Shown piece by piece: positions 7,972 to 15,072 of a stretch of 28,988 nt of DNA (the stretch's first letter is position 1; the number at the start of each line of letters is the position of its first letter). This DNA comes from DATJFH01 sp035495815 (GTDB taxonomy: Bacteria > Acidobacteriota > Terriglobia > Bryobacterales > Bryobacteraceae). The notes under the pieces were generated by a model. That model was not told where the DNA came from, searched no databases, and saw only the letters and a program-made list of their open reading frames with translations. The DNA is taken from contig DATJFH010000303.1 in NCBI GenBank assembly GCA_035495815.1, positions 1-28,988 of the forward strand, read 5' to 3'. A program made the position numbers and the translations under genes.

Positions 7972-10188
7972 TCAGCCGGCGGAGTCCGCGGGCTGAGCGC
8001 CGAGGCTCAGCAGAATGTTCTGCTGTGACGCCATCAGCTCATCGAGCACCTGTTGCCGGGGCCGGGGAGGCGCGGCGGGGCGGACCGGCTCCACGAGCGC
8101 GGCCAGCTGACTGACGATCGCGCCGGAAAGATTGCTCTCGAGATACTCCAGGGCCAGGCCGCGCAGCATGCGGTCACTGCTGTGCATGGCCCGGTAGGCC
8201 ACCTTTAACGGCTCGGCGGGGAGTTCGAGCGCCAGCAGGGTGAAGATGTGCTCCAGCGTTTTGTCTGCTCGGTGGTGAAGGACTTCGTCGCGGAATCCGT
8301 ACTGATCGTCATTGTCTTCCTGGTCGATCAGCTTCCGTCCCTCGCGGATGGTTTTGGAAACGGATAATTCCATCTGGATGGCGGCCAGCATGGCTCCCGA
8401 ATCGAAATGCAGCGTCCCGCTCATCCGGTGCAGGAATTCGAGCGCTCTGCCGGCATGGTAGCGGATTTCGAAACGGGAATCTGCGAGGGCGGCTGTGAGG
8501 CCGTCCACGGCGCGCTGCGAGCTGGAGTAGGCGAGGATTCGCGGGATGCGGCGGCGGATGGCGAAATCCCGATTCTGATCGAGCAGCGCGTCCACCAGCT
8601 GCCCGACGCCGCGATGCGCATGCAGCAGCAGGAACGCCCGGGCCCACTCGTAGACCTCGTTCCAGGCCAGGAGCTGGATGGCCTGCGTAGCCACCAGCGG
8701 GTCGAAGGGAAGGTCCGGACGCAGCGCGGCAGTCACGCGGCTGGGGACGCCGGACCGCAGTTCGCCCAGCCGGACCAGCACCGAGTCCTGCGCCGGAGCC
8801 AGCGGCGCCGCTGCGGGCGCGTCCTGGTGTTCGAGGGTCCTGGCGGCGGCTTCCGACGGAAGCTTCCCGGTGAGGGAGCCGGTGAGCATCAGGGCCGACA
8901 AAGTCGTCGAATCCTCGACATCCGCTTCATTGACGGCAATCGCGCGGCGCAGCAGTCCGTGAGCCAGCACGCCCTTGTAGGCGAAGTCCATGCGGCGGGC
9001 GATGTGGATGCCCGCGCCGGCGGCGGCAATGGCAATCACGAGGATGGGCTTGACGGCCTGCTGCGGTCCCAGCAGGAGCAGCAGCTGCAGGACACCGGCC
9101 CCGAAGGCGTCTCCCATCCGGTCGCAGCCCACGTCGATGAAGGTCTTGACGGCGCGCTTTTCGCGGGGCGGGACCGGCGTGAAAAACAACTCGTACCCGG
9201 AGCGCAGGAAGGAGCCCCGGAGCACCAGTTCGAGGCTGCGCGCGAGCGGCGCCATCACGACGGCGGGTCCGGCCAGCGAGGCGCCCGCGCCGAATGCGAC
9301 GGCCATCGGATGCCAGGCCACCGTGCGTCCCAGGCCGAGCCGCCGCAAGGCTACCGGAGTCAGAAAAGCCTGCACCACAAAGCTCAGAACCTGATTCGCG
9401 GTGTAAAAAAAAGCGAAGTAGCGGGTCAGCGCCGGGCCTTTGCCGAATTCAGCCGCGGCGTTGCTCTTGAAAAGGTAGTCGAGCAGCGCGGCGCTGAGCG
9501 TTCCGAGCAGAATCAGCACGGCCAGATTGACCAGGAAGGGGGCCTGCCGGAAGGCTTCCCGGGCCGCGTCCCAGACCGGGCCGGTTTCAGGCTGCACCGG
9601 CGAGCCGGCGCTATCCGCCGGAATCCGCCAAAGAGTGACCGCGGCGCCGAGATGAAGGGCCGCCAGCAGAAGCAGCAGCGCGTCGACTCCGAACAAGGCC
9701 GCGCCCCGCTCGGCCAGCAGACCGCCGGCGACTCCGCCGATGGTTCCCGCCCCGGTGATCCGGCCGAAGCGCAGCTTGGCTTCACGGGGATTGAAGAATT
9801 CGTTGACAATGCTCCAGAACCCGCTCAGCAGGATGGCGCCGAATCCGACCAGGTGCAGGTAGACGATGGTGATCACGACGGCCCGCACCCCGGCGCCGCC
9901 GTTTCGCAGGAACCCGAACTCCACCAGGTGAAGCGCCGCGCCGCCCGCGAACGCGGCCGGAACCAGACGCAGCGGGCCGTAGCGCCCGAGCAGCCTGGCA
10001 AAACCGAGACCGAGCAGGACGGCGGCGACGGCGGCCGAAGCCACGATCATGGGCAGGTCGGAGGGAGCGAAACGGGAGAGGAACAAGCCGTCGCGAACGG
10101 CCTTGCCCGCCACCTGATGGGCCACCATGAGGCTGGAGGCGACCAGAAAAACGAGCCCTGCTCCGTCCGCTTGGCCCTGGTTACGCAC
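7972..10188 (-). CDS. NTP/NDP exchange (ATP/ADP carrier)-like transporter with HEAT-like C-terminal half
   Basis: 738 residues from a GTG at 10188. Residues 1-~400 are a polytopic membrane domain with about 10-12 helices. They carry motifs shared with the second carrier at 15073: GKAVRDGLFL in TM1 (there LKTVREALIL), NPREAKLRFGRITGAGTIGG, and REKRAVKTFIDVGCDRMGDAFGAG. These match the Npt/Tlc nucleotide-carrier family in free-living bacteria. Residues ~450-690 are soluble and helical, resembling HEAT-type repeats (LADSRFEIRYHAGRALEFL). Classical members have ~450-520 residues and lack this domain. The gene follows the membrane Ser/Thr kinase, linked by a 12-codon bridging ORF. The transported substrate is unproven. 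Confidence 0.85.
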   Translation of the reverse strand: MRNQGQADGAGLVFLVASSLMVAHQVAGKAVRDGLFLSRFAPSDLPMIVASAAVAAVLLGLGFARLLGRYGPLRLVPAAFAGGAALHLVEFGFLRNGGAGVRAVVITIVYLHLVGFGAILLSGFWSIVNEFFNPREAKLRFGRITGAGTIGGVAGGLLAERGAALFGVDALLLLLAALHLGAAVTLWRIPADSAGSPVQPETGPVWDAAREAFRQAPFLVNLAVLILLGTLSAALLDYLFKSNAAAEFGKGPALTRYFAFFYTANQVLSFVVQAFLTPVALRRLGLGRTVAWHPMAVAFGAGASLAGPAVVMAPLARSLELVLRGSFLRSGYELFFTPVPPREKRAVKTFIDVGCDRMGDAFGAGVLQLLLLLGPQQAVKPILVIAIAAAGAGIHIARRMDFAYKGVLAHGLLRRAIAVNEADVEDSTTLSALMLTGSLTGKLPSEAAARTLEHQDAPAAAPLAPAQDSVLVRLGELRSGVPSRVTAALRPDLPFDPLVATQAIQLLAWNEVYEWARAFLLLHAHRGVGQLVDALLDQNRDFAIRRRIPRILAYSSSQRAVDGLTAALADSRFEIRYHAGRALEFLHRMSGTLHFDSGAMLAAIQMELSVSKTIREGRKLIDQEDNDDQYGFRDEVLHHRADKTLEHIFTLLALELPAEPLKVAYRAMHSSDRMLRGLALEYLESNLSGAIVSQLAALVEPVRPAAPPRPRQQVLDELMASQQNILLSLGAQPADSAG
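7992..8025. terminator. Two overlapping palindromes at a convergent gene junction
   Basis: GCTGAGC (7992-7998) pairs with GCTCAGC (8005-8011) across a six-base loop, and CAGCAGAATGTTCTGCTG (8008-8025) is a second 8-bp inverted repeat overlapping it. They lie 23-56 bases past the oxidoreductase stop and inside the last codons of the convergent transporter gene. The likely role is termination of the plus-strand transcript. No T-tract follows, so it would be a non-canonical terminator or RNA-stabilising hairpin. Confidence 0.4.
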
Positions 10189-10226
10189 TAATCAAAGATT
10201 GTCGTCGATCCGCGTGCAAAGCGCAT
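10188..10226 (-). CDS. 12-codon bridging mini-ORF between kinase and transporter
   Basis: The kinase TGA (10226-10228) overlaps an ATG as TGATG, opening MRFARGSTTIFD. Its TAG (10188-10190) overlaps the GTG of the transporter as TAGTG. The transporter GTG has no visible ribosome-binding site of its own, so ribosomes handed from stop to start through this mini-ORF would explain how it is translated. It may be a coupling device and not a functional peptide, and could be coincidental. Confidence 0.3.
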   Translation of the reverse strand: MRFARGSTTIFD

Positions 10227-11851
10227 CAACCGTGAGCCCGGGCGCCCACGGGACTCGGAGACGCAGGCTCGAAAATCACCCCGCTGGTATCGGTGGGCGA
10301 CATGTTCGGAATGTTGGTTTCCCACCACAGGGCGGCGCGGTCCGGGCACCATTCCCGCACGTCCCGCAGGGTCCTCAATTGCCTGGCCAGCTCCCGGGCG
10401 CTCTGAATCCGCCGCGCCGGATCCTTTTCGAGCAACCGCATGACAATGGCTTCGAGCCCGGCCGGGATGGGCAGCTCGGAGCGCTGGCTCATCGGCGTCG
10501 GCGGAGTCTGCGCGTGAGCGATGGCAAAAGCCGTCGGCGACGCCTCTTCGAACACCATGCGGCCGGTCAGCAGAAAATAAGCGACGCAGCCCAGGCTGTA
10601 CAGGTCCGCCCGGCCATCGATATCGCGGACACCCAGCGCGATCTCCGGCGCCAGGTAGGCGGGGGTGCCGGTGGTTACGCCGTCCATCGTCAGCAGCGAA
10701 TCGTCCTGCTCCCGGGTGCGGAAATGCTTCACCAGCCCGAAGTCGAGGACTTTCGCAAAATCGTACTCCAGCCCCATCCGGCACAGAAAAATATTCCGCG
10801 GCTTGATATCGCGGTGAATCAGTCCGGCATGGTGCGCCTCTTCGAGCGACTTGCAGGTCTGAAAGAGAATTTGGACCACGCGGCCGGGATCGAGGGGGCC
10901 GAAGCGGTCGACCACGGTCTGCAGATCGATCCCGTCCAGCAGTTCCATCACGTAATAGAAGGCGCCCTCCCTGGTAAGGCCGAAGTCGTACAGGGCGACA
11001 GTGTGGGGCGAGCGCAGGCTGGCGGTCACCTGCGCTTCGCGCTCGAAACGCTTCTGCAACAAATTCTCTTCCCGGCCCGTACTGGCCTGAAGCACTTCCG
11101 GACGGATCAGCTTGATGGCGGCGTCGCGGGCCAGCATCTTGTGCTTGGCTCGCCACACCTCGCCCATTCCACCGTTGCCGAGGCGCGTATCCAGAACATA
11201 GCTACCGATGTCGTCGGCCCGCTGCTCCTTGATGTATCCGGCGACGGCCCGATTGTTCAGCAGGTACATCCAGACGCCTACGACCGCGAGCGGGATAATC
11301 CAGACCAGCAGGCGGCTGAGGGGCATCGGCGGATACCCGAAGATGCGCAGATCCACCCAGTAGGCGAAGGGCCACATGAGCACGCACATCACGGCGCTGA
11401 AGGCCGCCCGCAGGGGAGCGGTCGGCATCAGCAGTCCGCAGAGGATCATCCAGACCGCGATTCCTGAATGGCCGAACACCACCGCGTTCGGGTTCTGGTA
11501 GGCGGCGCCTTCGAACAAGGCGATGGCAAAGGCGATCGCCACCTGATAAAGGAGGCCGACGTCGAGCAGGCGTTCCTTCCGAAGCCAGCCCATCTGCTGC
11601 ACCACCATGAAGGCCACCGACAGAAACAGGATCCCCAGCGAGGTGAGACGGAGAGCGGGGTGCCGCCAGGCGCTGGCGAACTCCGGCTGGAACGCGTGCT
11701 CGACAGCCGTCATGACGACCGAAGTAACTGCGGTAAAGATACTTATCCAGCACAGCCCGTCAACGGCCCGATCCACGATCTGCGGCGGCAATTTGGACGC
11801 TACCGGACCGGGGGTAACGATTTCATCGGACGTCACGCGTTGGATTCTCAT
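10226..11851 (-). CDS. Membrane-tethered Ser/Thr protein kinase with six-TM N-terminal domain
   Basis: 541 residues from the ATG at 11851, preceded by AGGGA six bases upstream; the 37 further upstream codons lack a better site. Residues ~30-200 hold six hydrophobic helices (about 33-51, 67-86, 98-115, 130-145, 149-165, 181-197). A complete Hanks-type kinase domain follows at ~215-500: glycine loop LGNGGMGEVWRA, Lys247 in AAIKLI, catalytic loop HRDIKPRN (Asp348, Asn353), DFG at 370-372, and GTPAYLAPE at 395-403. All catalytic residues are present and an even number of helices puts the kinase in the cytoplasm. PknB-type kinases usually have the kinase first and a single TM after it, so this order is unusual. 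It heads the operon with the carrier-like transporter. Confidence 0.95.
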   Translation of the reverse strand: MRIQRVTSDEIVTPGPVASKLPPQIVDRAVDGLCWISIFTAVTSVVMTAVEHAFQPEFASAWRHPALRLTSLGILFLSVAFMVVQQMGWLRKERLLDVGLLYQVAIAFAIALFEGAAYQNPNAVVFGHSGIAVWMILCGLLMPTAPLRAAFSAVMCVLMWPFAYWVDLRIFGYPPMPLSRLLVWIIPLAVVGVWMYLLNNRAVAGYIKEQRADDIGSYVLDTRLGNGGMGEVWRAKHKMLARDAAIKLIRPEVLQASTGREENLLQKRFEREAQVTASLRSPHTVALYDFGLTREGAFYYVMELLDGIDLQTVVDRFGPLDPGRVVQILFQTCKSLEEAHHAGLIHRDIKPRNIFLCRMGLEYDFAKVLDFGLVKHFRTREQDDSLLTMDGVTTGTPAYLAPEIALGVRDIDGRADLYSLGCVAYFLLTGRMVFEEASPTAFAIAHAQTPPTPMSQRSELPIPAGLEAIVMRLLEKDPARRIQSARELARQLRTLRDVREWCPDRAALWWETNIPNMSPTDTSGVIFEPASPSPVGARAHG

Positions 11852-12139
11852 GGTATTCCCTTGAGTTACTCTATAGGACGTGTCAGCACCCGGCGCAGAT
11901 GCAAATTCAGCCGGGCCACATCCTAAAATATAGATGCGGAAAACCCGCCGGAACCAGATCATATCCTGCGGTCAAGGCCGCAAGCAGTTCAGCAATTTCA
12001 GAAAGTTGCGCAGGGGCCGTCGACTAAAGCGCCGCTTCCACGAGCCTCCTTTGCCATACTTTCATACTATCGCTGATGCGAGACGAGTGAGGTACACTAT
12101 TCGAAATACGGCACGGCCGGTGGGAATATTCTTTAGAAG

Positions 12140-13444
12140 GTGTGTGAGGAAATCAATTTCACTGCCGTGTGGTTACTAACCCGAGTTTCCAGCCAGATTC
12201 TCATTGCGTGCGCATTCACGGCCCTTTCCGCCGGACAGTCTGCCGGTCCGCCTGCCACCCGGACGGACGAGATCGAACAGGCCCGAGCCGCGAAGGAGGC
12301 TACGTTACACCCCGAGGAAGTCTCCCGTGCTGAAGGGTTCCTTCGCGACCTGAAGGACAAGAAATGGCTGGAGCGGGTCAGTTCAGGGTACAACGGCTTC
12401 CGCGTCAAGCTGGGCAACATGGTCACCGGCGGCGGCTTCGCTCTCGGGCCGGAATATTTTCGCGAGGACGTCCTGGGCGGCCGGCTGACTACACGGGCTT
12501 CGGCTCAGTTCTCCACGCGCGGCTATTCGAAATACGAAGCCGAAGCCATGGCTCCCAAGCTCTGGTCGGAGCGCCTGGTCCTCAGCTTGGTGGGATCGCA
12601 CCGGAACTATGCCGGGCTGAACTACTATGGGCCCGGACCCGATTCATCGAAGAACAACCGGACGAACTACCGGCTGGAGGACACATCCGCCGACGGGATT
12701 GCGGTCTTTCAGCCCGTGAGGCAGGTCAAGCTGGGTGGGGCAGTGGGCGGATTGTGGGTCAATGTGGGGCCGGGGAACGATTCCCGGTTTGCCTCGACGG
12801 AGGAGGTCTTCACCGCGGCGCAAGTCCCCGGGCTCGAGCGTCAGACCCATTACCTGCGTCCAGGCGTGTTCGGCCAGCTCGATCTGCGCGACAATCCCAC
12901 CGGGCCGAAAGCAGGCGGCAACTACGTCTTTCAATACTCCTGGTACGACGATCGCAAGCTGGGAGCCTACAGCTTCCGCCGGATGGATATCGACCTGCAG
13001 CAGTACATAGCGTTCCTCAACAAGACGCATCGCTTCGCGCTGCGCGCCAAGGGTACCTTCACCGAATCCGATGGAGGGCAGACGGTTCCCTTCTATCTAC
13101 AGCCGGTTCTGGGGGGCTCGGATGACATGCGGGGATTCCGGCCCTTCCGCTTCAGCGACCGCAACAAGGTAGTCTACAACGCCGAGTATCAGTGGGAGAT
13201 TTTTTCAGGCCTGGACGGCGCATTGTTTTTCGACGCCGGCAAGGTGATGCCGCGCAGGTCGCTGCTGGGCTTTTCGGACCTCGAGACCAGCGCCGGCTTC
13301 GGGCTGCGCTTCAATGTGAATAACGCGACGTTTCTGCGGCTGGACGTCGGCTTCAGTCACGAAGGCTTTCAGGTCTGGTTCAAGTTCAACGACGCCTTCA
13401 ATTCACGCCGGTTCGGGACCGCGACCGGTCAACCGGTTTACTGA
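12140..13444 (+). CDS. Omp85/surface-antigen-type outer membrane beta-barrel, no POTRA
   Basis: 434 residues from a GTG at 12140 (AGAAGG immediately before it); another GTG at 12167 would shorten it by nine and still leave a signal peptide (SSQILIACAFTALSAGQSAG). Residues ~40-80 are helical and charged. From ~85 to 420 the sequence is alternating beta-strand typical of the bacterial surface antigen (Omp85/BamA/TamA) barrel. It includes LDLRDNPTGPKAGGNYVFQY and the loop-6 signature GGSDDMRGFRPFRF (RGF at 331-333). The usual N-terminal POTRA repeats are absent. It begins the plus-strand operon, and its TGA overlaps the next ATG. Family members insert or translocate proteins at the outer membrane; what this short one handles is unknown. 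Confidence 0.82.
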   Translation: MCEEINFTAVWLLTRVSSQILIACAFTALSAGQSAGPPATRTDEIEQARAAKEATLHPEEVSRAEGFLRDLKDKKWLERVSSGYNGFRVKLGNMVTGGGFALGPEYFREDVLGGRLTTRASAQFSTRGYSKYEAEAMAPKLWSERLVLSLVGSHRNYAGLNYYGPGPDSSKNNRTNYRLEDTSADGIAVFQPVRQVKLGGAVGGLWVNVGPGNDSRFASTEEVFTAAQVPGLERQTHYLRPGVFGQLDLRDNPTGPKAGGNYVFQYSWYDDRKLGAYSFRRMDIDLQQYIAFLNKTHRFALRAKGTFTESDGGQTVPFYLQPVLGGSDDMRGFRPFRFSDRNKVVYNAEYQWEIFSGLDGALFFDAGKVMPRRSLLGFSDLETSAGFGLRFNVNNATFLRLDVGFSHEGFQVWFKFNDAFNSRRFGTATGQPVY

Positions 13445-15063
13445 TGAGTACGATGCCGAGCTTTCCGCGAATCCTTGCAAGCGCTGTGCTGTTGCCGATG
13501 GCGGTGACGGCGTTGAGCGCGCAGCAGCGCTTCTACCCGGACGACCCGCTGGAATTCGAGCCTCCGCCGCACAACGTCAAAGACATCAAGAACCGCAAGC
13601 TCAGCGACTATTACGATCTGCTGACGAACCAGTTCCGGAAAGTGGGCGAGCGCCAGCCGGTGAACGGCCCGCCCATCCGGGCCAAAGCGGTGAATACGCT
13701 GGGCGAGCCCATGCAAGGCGCCTGGTGGGTCAAGCGGCACTATTACAAAAAGATGAGCATCGATGAGTTAAAGCGCGTTCCGCGGCCGGACGAGCTTCCC
13801 TCGGCCGATGCCAAGTGGACCGTGGTTTCCGCGAAGAACGAGGGAGTCACTCCCGGGTTCGTGATCATCGACGGGAATAAGCGGCGGTTCTTCATCAAGT
13901 TCGATCCACTCACCAATCCGGAGATGGCAACCTCCGCCGACGCCATCAGTTCCCGATTCTTTTACGCGCTGGGTTACCACGTGCCCGTGAATAATCCCAT
14001 CTACTTCGACCCGGACCAACTGGAGCTGGGGGCCGATGTGACGCTGCCGGGCAAGGACGGCAAACCGCGGAAGATGAGCCGGCGGGATCTTCTGGAGATC
14101 CTGCTCAAGGTTCCGAAGGGCGATGACGGCCGTTACCGGGCGACCGCCTCGCTGGCGCTGCCGGGCAAGCCGGTCGGCCCGCCGCGCTATTTCGGCGCCC
14201 GCTCCGACGATCCGAATGACATTGTTCCACACGAACATCGGCGCGATCAGCGCGCGCTGCATGTGATCGACGCCTGGCTCGATCACGACGATTCGCGAGC
14301 CATCAACAACCTGGACATCATCTTCACCGAGGGCGGGCGATCCTACCTTCGCCACTACCAGCTCGATTTCGGGTCCACGCTCGGGAGCGGCACGCAGCGT
14401 CCCAACAGTCCCCGTTCGGGATCCTACTATTTCACCTGGAGCTCGGCCGCGCGGCAGTTTTTTTCCCTGGGCCTGGCCCCACCTTTTTGGGCGTTCGCCA
14501 GGTTCCCCCATTTTCCGTCCATCGGGAACTTCGAGTGGAAGGTTTTCGATCCGGAACGCTGGGAGCCGGAATATCCGAACCCTGCTTTCCTCAACCGGCT
14601 GCCGGACGACGAGTTCTGGGGAGCCAAGCTGGTGACTGCGTTTACCGACGAGGAGATTCGCGCGATTGTCTCGACGGGCCGGCTCACGGATAAAAAGGCG
14701 GAGGACTGGGTGGTGGAATGCCTCTCCAAGAGACGCGACAAGATCGGCCGCGCCTACTTCCCGAAGCTCCTGCCGTTCGACAAGTTCGAAGTAGTGAACG
14801 GAGAGATCGCCTGGGAGGATCTGGGGGCTAAATTGAAGTACCTTCCGGCGGCCGAGGTGACCCTGCAATGGTCGTCCTTCGACAACGCCAGCGGAGCGAA
14901 GACGCCGGTCGCCGGCGCCGCGTCCCGGAAAATTCCGGCCATGCGGAGCGGATATTCCTGCCTCACGATACAGGACAAGAGCAAGCCCTCGCACACCATC
15001 GACGTATTCCTGCGCCATGAGGGCGCGGCTGCGCGAATCGCCGGCCTGGATCGCGGCTGGTAG
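13444..15063 (+). CDS. Exported protein with PI-kinase/HipA-like kinase motifs, unknown function
   Basis: 539 residues; the ATG overlaps the preceding TGA (TGATG). A clear signal peptide occupies 1-26 (ILASAVLLPMAVTALSA, cleavage before QQ). The central part carries motifs in kinase order: a strand with Lys152 (RRFFIKFDP); a helix (ADAISSRFFYALGYHVP); a catalytic-loop-like segment WLDHDDSRAINNLDII (Asp280-Asp283, Asn288/289); and a metal-binding DFG (308-310) in YQLDFGSTLGSG. The spacing resembles PI3/4-kinase, HipA and secreted FAM20-type kinases more than Hanks kinases. I know of no named family for it. The signal peptide puts it outside the cytoplasm, and the next gene, nine bases away, encodes a nucleotide-carrier-like protein. 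The kinase reading is inference from motifs, not shown. Confidence 0.85.
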   Translation: MSTMPSFPRILASAVLLPMAVTALSAQQRFYPDDPLEFEPPPHNVKDIKNRKLSDYYDLLTNQFRKVGERQPVNGPPIRAKAVNTLGEPMQGAWWVKRHYYKKMSIDELKRVPRPDELPSADAKWTVVSAKNEGVTPGFVIIDGNKRRFFIKFDPLTNPEMATSADAISSRFFYALGYHVPVNNPIYFDPDQLELGADVTLPGKDGKPRKMSRRDLLEILLKVPKGDDGRYRATASLALPGKPVGPPRYFGARSDDPNDIVPHEHRRDQRALHVIDAWLDHDDSRAINNLDIIFTEGGRSYLRHYQLDFGSTLGSGTQRPNSPRSGSYYFTWSSAARQFFSLGLAPPFWAFARFPHFPSIGNFEWKVFDPERWEPEYPNPAFLNRLPDDEFWGAKLVTAFTDEEIRAIVSTGRLTDKKAEDWVVECLSKRRDKIGRAYFPKLLPFDKFEVVNGEIAWEDLGAKLKYLPAAEVTLQWSSFDNASGAKTPVAGAASRKIPAMRSGYSCLTIQDKSKPSHTIDVFLRHEGAAARIAGLDRGW

Positions 15064-15072
15064 CCCAATTCA

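Noticed and set aside
8407..10191. 594-codon plus-strand frame over the carrier-like transporter
   Set aside because: Composition is full of Gln, Gly, Arg and His with no hydrophobic pattern; the minus strand encodes a clear membrane protein.
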